Assembly: GCA_036001225.1 (NCBI GenBank)
Contig: DASYUM010000300.1
Span: 1 to 50,598, forward strand
Direction: 5' to 3'
Source: DASYUM01 sp036001225
GTDB taxonomy: Bacteria; Methylomirabilota; Methylomirabilia; Rokubacteriales; DASRDR01
DNA length: 50,598 nt
The position numbers were made by a program, and so were the translations under genes. The notes under the pieces were generated by a model. It worked only from the letters and a program-made list of their open reading frames with translations. It did not search any database and was not told the origin of the DNA. Positions 35,034-42,197 of the stretch are shown in pieces. Every line of letters begins with the position of its first letter. The first letter of the stretch is position 1.

Positions 35034-35528
35034 CTAGTCTTCGGTGCGAGCCAGGTACACCGCGCCCAGGAGCGCGGTGACCAGCAAGACGCTCAGCACC
35101 TCGAACGGCAACACCCAGTCGCTCAGGAGCGCGCGGCCGAGCGTGGCCGTGCTCGCCGGCTCGGCGCCCCACCCGGCGGGCCGGGCCGGGGCCCGCAGCA
35201 CGACACCGGCAATGCTGGCGAAGACGCCGGTCGCCACGACGCCCCCCCAGGCGATCCCGCGGTTCATCTGGCGGATCGTCTGGCCGGTCAGGCGCTCGGT
35301 CAGCATGATGGCGAAGACGACGATGGTGACGACGCCGCCGGCGTAGAGAAGCACCTGGGCGGCGGCCAGGAACTCCGCGTGCAGGAGCAGGAAGAGGCCG
35401 GCGGTCGTGACCAGGGCCAGCGCCAGCCAGAGCACGGAGTGGAACAGATTGGTAGAGATGACGACCTGGAGACTGGCGGCGAGGAGGACGGCGGCGATGA
35501 CGACGAAGCCGACCGCTTCGCCGCTCAC
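35034..35528 (-). CDS. nuoJ: NADH-quinone oxidoreductase subunit J (operon 2)
   Basis: 164 residues from the GTG at 35526-35528 (VSGEAVGFVVIAAVLL); a longer in-frame start at 35594 reads through repeat DNA and was not used. Helix-3 block FLAAAQVLLYAGGVVTIVVF is NuoJ. The GAGTGAGC context suggests it once overlapped the nuoI stop (GTGA) before repeat copy 6 separated them. Confidence 0.92.
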   Translation of the reverse strand: MSGEAVGFVVIAAVLLAASLQVVISTNLFHSVLWLALALVTTAGLFLLLHAEFLAAAQVLLYAGGVVTIVVFAIMLTERLTGQTIRQMNRGIAWGGVVATGVFASIAGVVLRAPARPAGWGAEPASTATLGRALLSDWVLPFEVLSVLLVTALLGAVYLARTED

Positions 35529-35592
35529 TCGGCCACCGTGCGCAGGGTCAGGGTCTCCCGTCCCGCCGGGGGCACCGGGCCGCTCACTCGGC

Positions 35593-35757
35593 AACGAATC
35601 GCGAGGTCAAGGTCTCTTCTCCCACACGGTGGGGCCGGGCCGAGGCGCGAGCTCCGGTAGGACGCAGGGAGGAGGCGGGCCGAGGCGTATGCCGCATACG
35701 TTGAGGCCCGCCGACGACCGAGGACGACCCGGGGCGACGCGCATCGGCCCGGACCGC
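35593..35757. repeat. Operon-junction repeat, copy 6 (nuoI/nuoJ, operon 2)
   Basis: Flanked by CCGCTCACTCGGC (35580-35592) and CCGCTCATTCGGC (35754-35766, spans the nuoI stop), 12 of 13 identical. A third copy of the 13-mer at 35521-35533 starts a 59-bp diverged tandem duplicate. Body: GGGCCGGGCCGAG, GGACGCAGGGAGG, the perfect central hairpin CGTATG-CCG-CATACG (35686-35700), GTTGAGGCCCGCCGA and CGAGGACGAC. No GC-hairpin module. Confidence 0.85.
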
Positions 35758-36303
35758 TCATTCGGCGGCGTCCGTGGCGGCCTTGGCCTTCTCACCGCCT
35801 TTCGGCGCGGGGGCCTGCATCGCCCGGAGACCGGTCCCGGTGGCCCAGGACGGCTCGAACTGCTGGCCCAGCGTGTGCAGCCGATCCTTGTCGAGGAGCA
35901 GTTCCCGGCGGTCGTGGACCGCCAGGTCGAAGGTCTTGAGCATGATGATGGCGTCGGTGGGGCACACCTGCACGCACAGCTCGCAGAACTCGCAGGCGTA
36001 CAGCTCGAGAAAGAAGATCTTCGCGTAGTTCCGCTTCTCGCCCTTCAGCATCTCGACCTTGATCACCTGGGGCGGACAGATGTACTCGCAGAGCCGGCAG
36101 CCGATGCAATTCTCCTCGCCGGTCTCGGGGTCGTAAGTGAGCGCGAGGACGCCTCGGAAGCGATCGGGGTACGGGCGCACGACGTCGGGATAGTGGACGG
36201 TAACCGGCCGGCGGAAGAGGTTCCGCCAGGTGACGGCCATTGCCCTGGCCCCGGCTCGGACCATGGACAGCGTCGTTCCGCCCACCCGTCGGGTCTCAGA
36301 CAC
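35758..36303 (-). CDS. nuoI: NADH-quinone oxidoreductase subunit I (operon 2)
   Basis: 181 residues. GTG start at 36301-36303 overlapping the nuoH end by eight bases. Ferredoxin motifs CIGCRLCEYICP and CEFCELCVQVCP. C-terminal tail rich in Ala/Lys/Pro (APKGGEKAKAATDAAE). Because operon 2 has no nuoG or nuoF, its electron donor to this subunit is not evident. Confidence 0.93.
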   Translation of the reverse strand: MSETRRVGGTTLSMVRAGARAMAVTWRNLFRRPVTVHYPDVVRPYPDRFRGVLALTYDPETGEENCIGCRLCEYICPPQVIKVEMLKGEKRNYAKIFFLELYACEFCELCVQVCPTDAIIMLKTFDLAVHDRRELLLDKDRLHTLGQQFEPSWATGTGLRAMQAPAPKGGEKAKAATDAAE

Positions 36304-37285
36304 CGCCGCCCCCGCGCGCGATCACCACTACCGCCGCCGCCAGCAGGAGGACGAGGGCGGCCGGCAGGAAGACCTTCCAGGACAGCCCGAGGATCTGGTC
36401 CACCCGGATCCGGATGAAGGACCACCGGATCCAGACGATGAGGACGAAGAGGATGAGGGCCTTGAGGAGGAACCAAGCCGGCCCCAGCCCGGCCGGTCCC
36501 GGGCCGAGCCAGCCGCCGAGGAACAGGAGCGTGCCCAGGCAGGCCACCCCGAAGAGGTGGGTGAACTCGGCCAGCTGGATCAGCGCGAACTTCATCCCCG
36601 AGTACTCGACCCGGAAGCCGGCCACCAGCTCGGACTCGGCCTCCACGATGTCGAAGGGAATGCGGTTTTCGGAGGCGAGGGCCACCACGACGAAGGCGAC
36701 GAAGGTGAGCTGGCCCAGGACCGGGTAGGCGACGAACCACAGCCCCTGCTGGGCGGCCACCAGATCCTGAAGGCGGAGGGAGCCGACCAGGACGGCCGGG
36801 ACCAGCGCGGTCAAGATGAAGGGGACCTCGTAGGAGATGATCTGGTTCACCGCGCGCATCGCCGAGAGCAGCGCGTACTTGTTGTTGGAGCCCCAGCCGC
36901 ACATGAACAGCCCCACCACCTCCAGCGACGAGACGGCCAGGACGAAGAGGAGCCCGATCTCGAGGTCGGCCAGGGCCAGCCGGGGGGCGAACGGGATCGC
37001 CGCGTACATGAGGAAGGCCGGCACCAGGAACACGATGGGGGCGAGATTGTAGACCGGCCGGTCGGCGGCGGCCGGGACGATGTCCTCCTTCAGCATGAGC
37101 TTCAGCGCATCGGCGATCGGCTGCAGCCAGCCGTGGGGGCGGCCCACCCGGTAGGGTCCCACCCGCGACTGCAGGCGAGCGGCGAACTTGCGTTCCAGGA
37201 GCGTCAAGTACGTGATCAGCGCGAGGACGCCGTTCAGCAGGATAAACGAGGGCAGGACCAGCCAGACGAGGTCGCTGGCGCTCAC
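36296..37285 (-). CDS. nuoH: NADH-quinone oxidoreductase subunit H (operon 2)
   Basis: 329 residues, GTG start. NuoH signatures QSRVGPYRVGRPHGWLQPIA, ADALKLMLKEDIVP and FDIVEAESELVAGFRVEYSGM. Close in length to typical NuoH; the operon 1 protein is longer. It follows nuoD by three bases. Confidence 0.94.
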   Translation of the reverse strand: MSASDLVWLVLPSFILLNGVLALITYLTLLERKFAARLQSRVGPYRVGRPHGWLQPIADALKLMLKEDIVPAAADRPVYNLAPIVFLVPAFLMYAAIPFAPRLALADLEIGLLFVLAVSSLEVVGLFMCGWGSNNKYALLSAMRAVNQIISYEVPFILTALVPAVLVGSLRLQDLVAAQQGLWFVAYPVLGQLTFVAFVVVALASENRIPFDIVEAESELVAGFRVEYSGMKFALIQLAEFTHLFGVACLGTLLFLGGWLGPGPAGLGPAWFLLKALILFVLIVWIRWSFIRIRVDQILGLSWKVFLPAALVLLLAAAVVVIARGGGGV

Positions 37286-37288
37286 GGG

Positions 37289-38452
37289 CTAGCGATCCAC
37301 CTCCCCGAACACCGGGTCGATGGAGCCGAGGATCGCCACCGCGTCGGCGACCTTGTGACCGGGGAGGATGTGGCCGGCGACCGCCAGGTTCGAGAACGAG
37401 GCGCCCCGCCACTTCATCCGGTAGGGCTTGGTGGCCCCCTCGGAGACCAGATAGATCCCCACCTCGCCCCGCGGACCTTCGACCCGCGCGTAGCCCTCTC
37501 CTTTGGGAAGCTTCACCTGGGCGACCGACTTCACGCCCGGCCGGGAGGAGATCGGTCCCGCCGGGAGGCCGTCCAGCACCTGGCGGACGATCGCGATCGC
37601 CTGCCGGAACTCCGCCATGCGTACCCGGTAGCGGGCGTAACAGTCGCCGGCCGATTCGAGCGGGATGTCGAAGGCGAAATCCTCGTACGAGGAGTAGGGC
37701 TCGGCCCGGCGGATGTCGTGGGCGATCCCCGACCCCCGAAGCAGCGGGCCCGAGACGCCCACGTCCTGGGCCAGCGCGGCCGACATCACGCCGACCCCCT
37801 GCGTGCGGACGAGGAAGATCGTGTTCCCCTCCAGCAGCCCCTCGTACTCGGCGAGCCGCGTCTCGACGTGAGCGATCGTCTGCCGGCAGGTGTCGGCCCA
37901 GCCGACCGGCAGGTCGTAGCGAGTCCCGCCCACCTGGTGGAAGCCGTAGAGGAGCCGCGCTCCGGTCAGGGCCTCGAACAGGTCGAGGATCATCTCCCGC
38001 TCGCGGAAGCAGTAGAGGAACATGGTGGCGCCCCCTCCGAGGGCGCCGCCCATGTCCATGCACCAGGTCCCCAGCCACAGGAGGTGGGAGGCGACCCGCT
38101 GGAGCTCGGCGGCCAGCACCCGGAGGTACTGGGCGCGCTTGGGCACTTCGATCTGACCGACCTGCTCGGCCGCCCGCACGTAGGTGAGCTCGGCGGTCAT
38201 CGCCGCCACGTAGTCGGTCTTGGACGCGATCGACGGGTACTGGACGTAGGTGAGGCTCTCGCCGAGCTTCTCGTGGCAGCGGTGGAGATAGCCGATCACC
38301 GGTTCCACCGCGACGATCGTCTCGCCCTCCAGGGTGAGGATCATCCGGAAGACGCCGTGGGCGGACGGGTGCTGAGGCCCCATGTTCATCACGAGGCGCT
38401 CGTTGCCCCCGTAGCCGTACTCGAGAACGGTCCGCGCTTCCGGGTCGGGCAT
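37289..38452 (-). CDS. nuoD: NADH-quinone oxidoreductase subunit D (operon 2)
   Basis: 387 residues, ATG at 38450-38452. NMGPQHPSAHGVFRM (quinone-site His), LHRCHEKLGES, and the C-terminal SIDPVFGEVDR. It is about 85 residues shorter than the operon 1 NuoD proposed here, which has an N-terminal extension. A 267-bp hairpin-rich gap separates it from the upstream NIPSNAP gene. Confidence 0.94.
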   Translation of the reverse strand: MPDPEARTVLEYGYGGNERLVMNMGPQHPSAHGVFRMILTLEGETIVAVEPVIGYLHRCHEKLGESLTYVQYPSIASKTDYVAAMTAELTYVRAAEQVGQIEVPKRAQYLRVLAAELQRVASHLLWLGTWCMDMGGALGGGATMFLYCFREREMILDLFEALTGARLLYGFHQVGGTRYDLPVGWADTCRQTIAHVETRLAEYEGLLEGNTIFLVRTQGVGVMSAALAQDVGVSGPLLRGSGIAHDIRRAEPYSSYEDFAFDIPLESAGDCYARYRVRMAEFRQAIAIVRQVLDGLPAGPISSRPGVKSVAQVKLPKGEGYARVEGPRGEVGIYLVSEGATKPYRMKWRGASFSNLAVAGHILPGHKVADAVAILGSIDPVFGEVDR

Positions 38453-38460
38453 GGGCTAGT

Positions 38461-38690
38461 AATCGGAGGGGTGTCGGAACACCCCTCCGAGGCCTCCCCA
38501 GGAGGAAAGGGCGCGGGCAAAGCCCGCGCCCGGAGCGGACCAGCTGGCGGTCGGCGGTAGTGTCACCGGTCTGCGCCCGATTTCTCCGACGCGCGCCCTC
38601 GGGGGGGGTTCGGAAACCCCCCCCGATCCCCCCCAGTCGTTGCGGCGGCAAAACCGCCGCTCGGAGGTCATCGCTCGCGGCGCCTGCATA
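38461..38690 (-). repeat. Two tandem two-hairpin elements upstream of nuoD (operon 2)
   Basis: Minus strand order: unit A = GCGGCGGTTTTGCCGCCGC hairpin, spacer, GGGGGGTTTCCGAACCCCCC hairpin (about 38590-38665); unit B = GGGCGCGGGCTTTGCCCGCG hairpin, spacer, then a GGAGGGGTGT-TCCG-ACACCCCTCC hairpin with a 12-bp stem reaching TCGG/CCGA (about 38461-38535). Loops (TTTG/TTTT and TTCCGA) are kept while both stems have changed on both sides. The gap breaks the nuoC-nuoD junction and could attenuate or protect the mRNA. Confidence 0.7.
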
Positions 38691-38719
38691 GTCGTCAGCG
38701 GGTTACTCCGACTCGGCGG

Positions 38720-39358
38720 CTACTTGAGCGGCGAGAACGGGGTGGGTACCAGGAGCCTCGCCTCCTGAGCCAGGAGCAGCGGGTAGAGCTTGGATATGAT
38801 CCCTTGCCAGCCGGAATCCGCGGCCACCGCCTTCCGCACCTCGGCCCGATGCTGGGCGTCCCGATACGGCCAGAGGTGGACGACCGTGTTCAGCGGTCCC
38901 ACCTCCGTCTGCCAGAAGCCGACCGGCGAGGAGTGCTTCTCGCGGAGCGGCAAGGCTTCCTGGGCCAGCCGCGCCCACTCGGCGACCTTGCCGGGCTGGA
39001 ACCGGTAGATGCGCAGCTCGTAGATCCCCATGCCCGTCGCCGGCTTGAGCGGATACCAGTCCACCGGGGTCAGCAGCATGTTCTCCTGAGCCACCAGAAG
39101 GGTCTGACTCCTCGGGATGTACTCCTTCGTCCACCGCTCGTCCCTGGCGAGGCCCGCCCGGGCCTGGGCCCGGGCCGCCACGTCGGCGAACTCCCAGAGA
39201 TGAACCACCTGGTTGAGGGGGCCCACGTCGGTGGACCAGTACCCGAGGAGCTTCCCGAACCGGTCGCCTCGGATGGGCCGCCCCACCGAGCCGGCCAGCT
39301 CGACGTATTCCGGCGCCTTGCCGGGCTGGATCGTGTACGTGCGCAGCTCGTGGATCAT
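38720..39358 (-). CDS. NIPSNAP family protein, two tandem domains
   Basis: 212 residues. Two repeats of the dimeric alpha/beta-barrel NIPSNAP fold: residues 1-100 (MIHELRTYTIQPGKAPEYVEL ... LGYWSTDVGPLNQVVHLWEF) and 108-205 (GIYELRIYRFQPGKVAEWARL ... GFWQTEVGPLNTVVHLWPY). Function of bacterial NIPSNAPs is unsettled; human members bind vitamin-K-like or mitochondrial partners. It is cotranscribed between nuoC and nuoD of operon 2, an unusual place that hints at a link to quinone chemistry, though this is inference. Confidence 0.88.
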   Translation of the reverse strand: MIHELRTYTIQPGKAPEYVELAGSVGRPIRGDRFGKLLGYWSTDVGPLNQVVHLWEFADVAARAQARAGLARDERWTKEYIPRSQTLLVAQENMLLTPVDWYPLKPATGMGIYELRIYRFQPGKVAEWARLAQEALPLREKHSSPVGFWQTEVGPLNTVVHLWPYRDAQHRAEVRKAVAADSGWQGIISKLYPLLLAQEARLLVPTPFSPLK

Positions 39359-39376
39359 GGGTCCGTCTCCCTCTGG

Positions 39377-39847
39377 CTAGCGATACGGTGGATGCGGCGT
39401 GTCCACGGCGTAGTCCTTCCGGAGCGGATGGCCCTCCCAGTCTTGAGGAAGAAGGATGCGCCGGAGGTCGGGGTGGCCGTCGAACCGGATCCCGAACAGG
39501 TCATAGCACTCGCGCTCCATCCACGACGCCCCCCGGTAGAGGTCGGTCAGGCTGGGGCAGGCGGCGTCGCGGCCGAGCCGCGTCTTCAGGGTCAGCCCGA
39601 GCCCGGTCTGGAGGTTCTCCAGCCGGCAGACGACGTCGAAGCCGTCGGCCTTCCAGTCCACCGCCGTCAGGTGGCAGAAGTAGCGGCAGCCGAGCGTCTC
39701 CTGGGCGAACCGGGCCGCCTCGACCCAGCGCGCGACGGGCACGACGAGTACCAGATGCCGGGGATCGAGGGGCCGCTTGGGGTCTTCCCCGGTCGGCTCG
39801 ACGCCGAAGCGCTCGCGGATGGCGGCTACTGCGGCCTCGAGGGTCAC
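39377..39847 (-). CDS. nuoC: NADH-quinone oxidoreductase subunit C (operon 2)
   Basis: 156 residues from a GTG at 39845-39847. ERECYDLFGIRFDGHPDLRR and LLPQDWEGHPLRKDYAVD are the 30-kDa subunit signature. It follows nuoB by eight bases. Longer in-frame starts lie inside nuoB. Confidence 0.92.
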   Translation of the reverse strand: MTLEAAVAAIRERFGVEPTGEDPKRPLDPRHLVLVVPVARWVEAARFAQETLGCRYFCHLTAVDWKADGFDVVCRLENLQTGLGLTLKTRLGRDAACPSLTDLYRGASWMERECYDLFGIRFDGHPDLRRILLPQDWEGHPLRKDYAVDTPHPPYR

Positions 39848-39855
39848 GGGCGCCG

Positions 39856-40488
39856 TCAGTCGGTCGGAGGCCCCGGCGTGGACCGCTTCCCCGTCTTCTG
39901 GAACTCCGCCACCCTCTCCTGGAGCTTGAGGATCCCGAACATCAGCGACTCCGGCGTGGGCGGGCAGCCGGGAACGTAGATGTCCACCGGCACCACGCGG
40001 TCCACCCCCTTGACCACGTGGTAGCCGTGCCGGAAGGGACCGCCCGAGTTCGCGCAGGAGCCCATGGAGATGCACCACTTGGGGTCGGGCATCTGCTCGT
40101 AGATGCGCTTGAGCATGGGCGCCATCTTGATGGTCACGGTGCCGGAGACGATCATGAGGTCGGCGTGGCGCGGTGACGCCCACGGCACCATCCCGAACCG
40201 CTCGACGTCGAACCGGGAGGCGAACGTCGCCATCATCTCGATGGCGCAGCAGGCCAGACCGAACGTGACCGGCCAGATCGACGACTTGCGCGCCCAGTTG
40301 AAGATCTTCTCGGTCGAAGTGACCATGAGCCACCCTCCCGGGAAGTGCTCGAGTCGATCGGCCAGGGCGGCAAAGGCGGCCGAGGCCTGGTCACCATCGA
40401 TCCGATCCTGCCGGTACTTGACCCACTCCTGGAGGTCCTTGAACTCTTCCCACTCGGGGGGCGGGACCTGGGGAACCGGTGCCTTCAC
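39856..40488 (-). CDS. nuoB: NADH-quinone oxidoreductase subunit B (operon 2)
   Basis: About 210 residues from the GTG at 40486-40488, which overlaps the nuoA stop as GTGA; a GTG six bases earlier is also possible. Cluster N2 ligands in LACCAIEMM, SMGSCANSG and VPGCPPTPES. It carries an N-terminal extension of about 60 residues (APVPQVPPPEWEEFKDLQEW ...) absent from the operon 1 NuoB. Confidence 0.93.
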   Translation of the reverse strand: MKAPVPQVPPPEWEEFKDLQEWVKYRQDRIDGDQASAAFAALADRLEHFPGGWLMVTSTEKIFNWARKSSIWPVTFGLACCAIEMMATFASRFDVERFGMVPWASPRHADLMIVSGTVTIKMAPMLKRIYEQMPDPKWCISMGSCANSGGPFRHGYHVVKGVDRVVPVDIYVPGCPPTPESLMFGILKLQERVAEFQKTGKRSTPGPPTD

Positions 40489-40838
40489 TTCCACGCCAGC
40501 ACCCCTTCCCGGTAGGCGTAAAGCCACCCCAGCAGGAGGATCCCCAGGAAGACGACCATCGGCATGAACGCCGCCCAGCCGAGCGTCCGCAGCACCAGCA
40601 CCCACGGGAAGAGGAACACGGCCAGGGCGTCGAAGACGATGAACACGAGCGCCACCAAGTAGAAGCCGACCGGGAACTGGATCCAGGCCGGGCCGATCGG
40701 CTCGGGACCGCACTCGTAGTTCTGGAGCTTCACCGGATCGGGCCGAGCCGGTCGGATGAAGCCGGCCACGGCCAGGCTCACCCCTCCGAAGGCGACGATC
40801 ATGACGAGAAAGACGAGGACCGGGACGTATTCCATCAT
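40485..40838 (-). CDS. nuoA: NADH-quinone oxidoreductase subunit A (operon 2)
   Basis: 117 residues from tandem ATGs at 40833-40838. Conserved loop KLQNYECGPEPIG and FIVFDALAVFLFPW, three helices. First gene of operon 2. No Shine-Dalgarno is visible and a TATAAT lies ten bases before the ATG, so translation may start at the very 5' end of the transcript. Confidence 0.93.
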   Translation of the reverse strand: MMEYVPVLVFLVMIVAFGGVSLAVAGFIRPARPDPVKLQNYECGPEPIGPAWIQFPVGFYLVALVFIVFDALAVFLFPWVLVLRTLGWAAFMPMVVFLGILLLGWLYAYREGVLAWK

Positions 40839-40847
40839 CGCGCGATC

Positions 40848-40876
40848 ATTATACATACCAACGGCCGGAGGGGCCA
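40848..40876 (-). promoter_or_regulatory. Candidate promoter of nuo operon 2
   Basis: Minus strand TATAAT at 40848-40853; 17 bp further up is TGGCCC, a poor -35. With the usual 6-7 nt from -10 to +1, transcription would start about at the ATG, giving a leaderless or nearly leaderless mRNA. Confidence 0.45.
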
Positions 40877-41053
40877 TCGGGCGCGCGCCTCCGGTGCGGC
40901 TGTTCACCGGCGTCGGCCACGGTGATAGGATGGCGTGCGGTTCGCGCCGGGGCGCGGCGGGGGAACCTTTGCCGAGACCGGCGGGTTGACGATAGCGTAC
41001 GGCCGCATTCCGCGGCCGACCACTCTCATCCCAGCAACAGGGAGGCCGTTTCC

Positions 41054-41347
41054 ATGAAGACGCTCACGCTGGTGCTCGCCGCTCTGGTATCGGTCGGGTT
41101 GGCGGCCGGACCCGTGTTCGCGTTCAGCTGCCCGACCCTCGTGAAGGCGGCCAACGAGGCGATCGCCCAGGCCGAGCCGAAGGCCACCGCCATGCCGGAA
41201 GGGCGGGAGAAGGTGCGCGCGCAAGGGATGATCGAGGAGGCCAAGGATCTCAGCAAGGCGGCCGAGGCCGACCACGCGGCCGGCAAGCACGCCCGCTCCG
41301 AGGCCAAGGCCAAGGCCGCCAAGATGCTCGCCGAGATGGTGAAGTAG
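41054..41347 (+). CDS. Small secreted His/Lys/Glu-rich protein (SmbP-like?)
   Basis: 97 residues; ATG at 41054 with GGAGG eight bases upstream. Signal peptide MKTLTLVLAALVSVGLAAGPVFA, mature start near FSCPTL. The rest is a charged helical chain with spaced His and acidic residues (EADHAAGKHARSEAKAKAAKMLAEM), a pattern seen in small periplasmic metal-binding proteins such as SmbP. Only one Cys and no lipobox. Family assignment is tentative. Confidence 0.65.
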   Translation: MKTLTLVLAALVSVGLAAGPVFAFSCPTLVKAANEAIAQAEPKATAMPEGREKVRAQGMIEEAKDLSKAAEADHAAGKHARSEAKAKAAKMLAEMVK

Positions 41348-41466
41348 GCCGGACCCCGCTCGCCGCGTCGCTCCCGACCGCCCTCGGGCGTCCGAGGGCG
41401 GTCGCATTTTCCGCTCGACCGTTGAACACCCACACGATCTCCCCTGGCCCCTGGGACAGGCCGGCC

Positions 41467-41730
41467 TCACAGGAGCTGCCGCTCCTCGCCCCAGATCGCG
41501 TCGCACCGGAGGTGGAAGGACACGTCACGGTCGGGATACCGATAGGTGACGTCCGCGTCCGGCCCGTCGCACGCCGCGCAGGACTGGCCCCGGCCCGGCC
41601 GGATGATCATGGTGGTCGCGCGATCCTCCGTCGAGCGGGTCGGCCCGAAGGCGGGCAGGTCGCGTGGGAGGGCCCCCGTCTTCAACCGCGCCCGCACGAG
41701 TATCCGGATCTCGTCGTCCGTCACCGTCAC
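41467..41730 (-). CDS. Conserved-type small protein with CxxC and FHxxC...W..E motif
   Basis: 87 residues. Pattern GALPRDLP ... GRGQSCAACDGPDADVTYRY ... VSFHLRCDAIWGEERQ resembles a widespread uncharacterised family in which LP, CxxC, FHxxC and W..E are conserved, probably a small zinc-binding fold. No operon partner: the gene is opposite in strand to its neighbours. Function unknown. Confidence 0.6.
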   Translation of the reverse strand: MTVTDDEIRILVRARLKTGALPRDLPAFGPTRSTEDRATTMIIRPGRGQSCAACDGPDADVTYRYPDRDVSFHLRCDAIWGEERQLL

Positions 41731-42197
41731 GGCCTCGCTACCCCGCCGAGCGGGTCTCCCTGGGGCCCGCGGTCGTACATGTGATCAGAACCTCCACGTT
41801 CACTGGCTCGTGCTGGCTGGCGTCCTCGCAGTCCCACACCGATCGCTGTGCCTCTCTTCCGTCCGACACCGGCCCCTCCGATGAGCATATCGCGGAGTTG
41901 CTCGCGCGGCTTCGGCGTCGGGTGCGACGCCGGCTCGTCGGCCGGGCCGCCGGCCGCGAGGAGGAATCGGCCCCCGACCCGTTCGCGGCCCGAGCGCCGC
42001 TCTTCGCAAGTGCGGTCGCTCGCCCGTCGGGCGCCGCCGAGGGCGCCCCGAACCCCTGGCGTCGCACCTGCGGGTGGGGTATCGTTCCGCGTGCGCCGGG
42101 AACGGACCTGCCGGCCTGGGGACGCAATGCCGGAACGTGCGTTCGCAGCTCCTCGGTTCGAGTGGCGGAGTTTCCTCGGACTTTGGCGGAGAGAGCC
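41731..42197. other. Intergenic region upstream of the subtilase
   Basis: 467 bp with no convincing gene. The subtilase frame stays open across it and includes one protein-like stretch near 41886-42020 (SDEHIAELLARLRRRVRR), which could be the remnant of another gene's N-terminus. There is no RBS in front of it and the rest of the translation is low quality, so it is not called as coding. Confidence 0.5.

Noticed and set aside
41664..42197. Extending the subtilase start to 41664
   Set aside because: No RBS, poor-quality translation, and a good start with GGAGAGAG exists at 42198.
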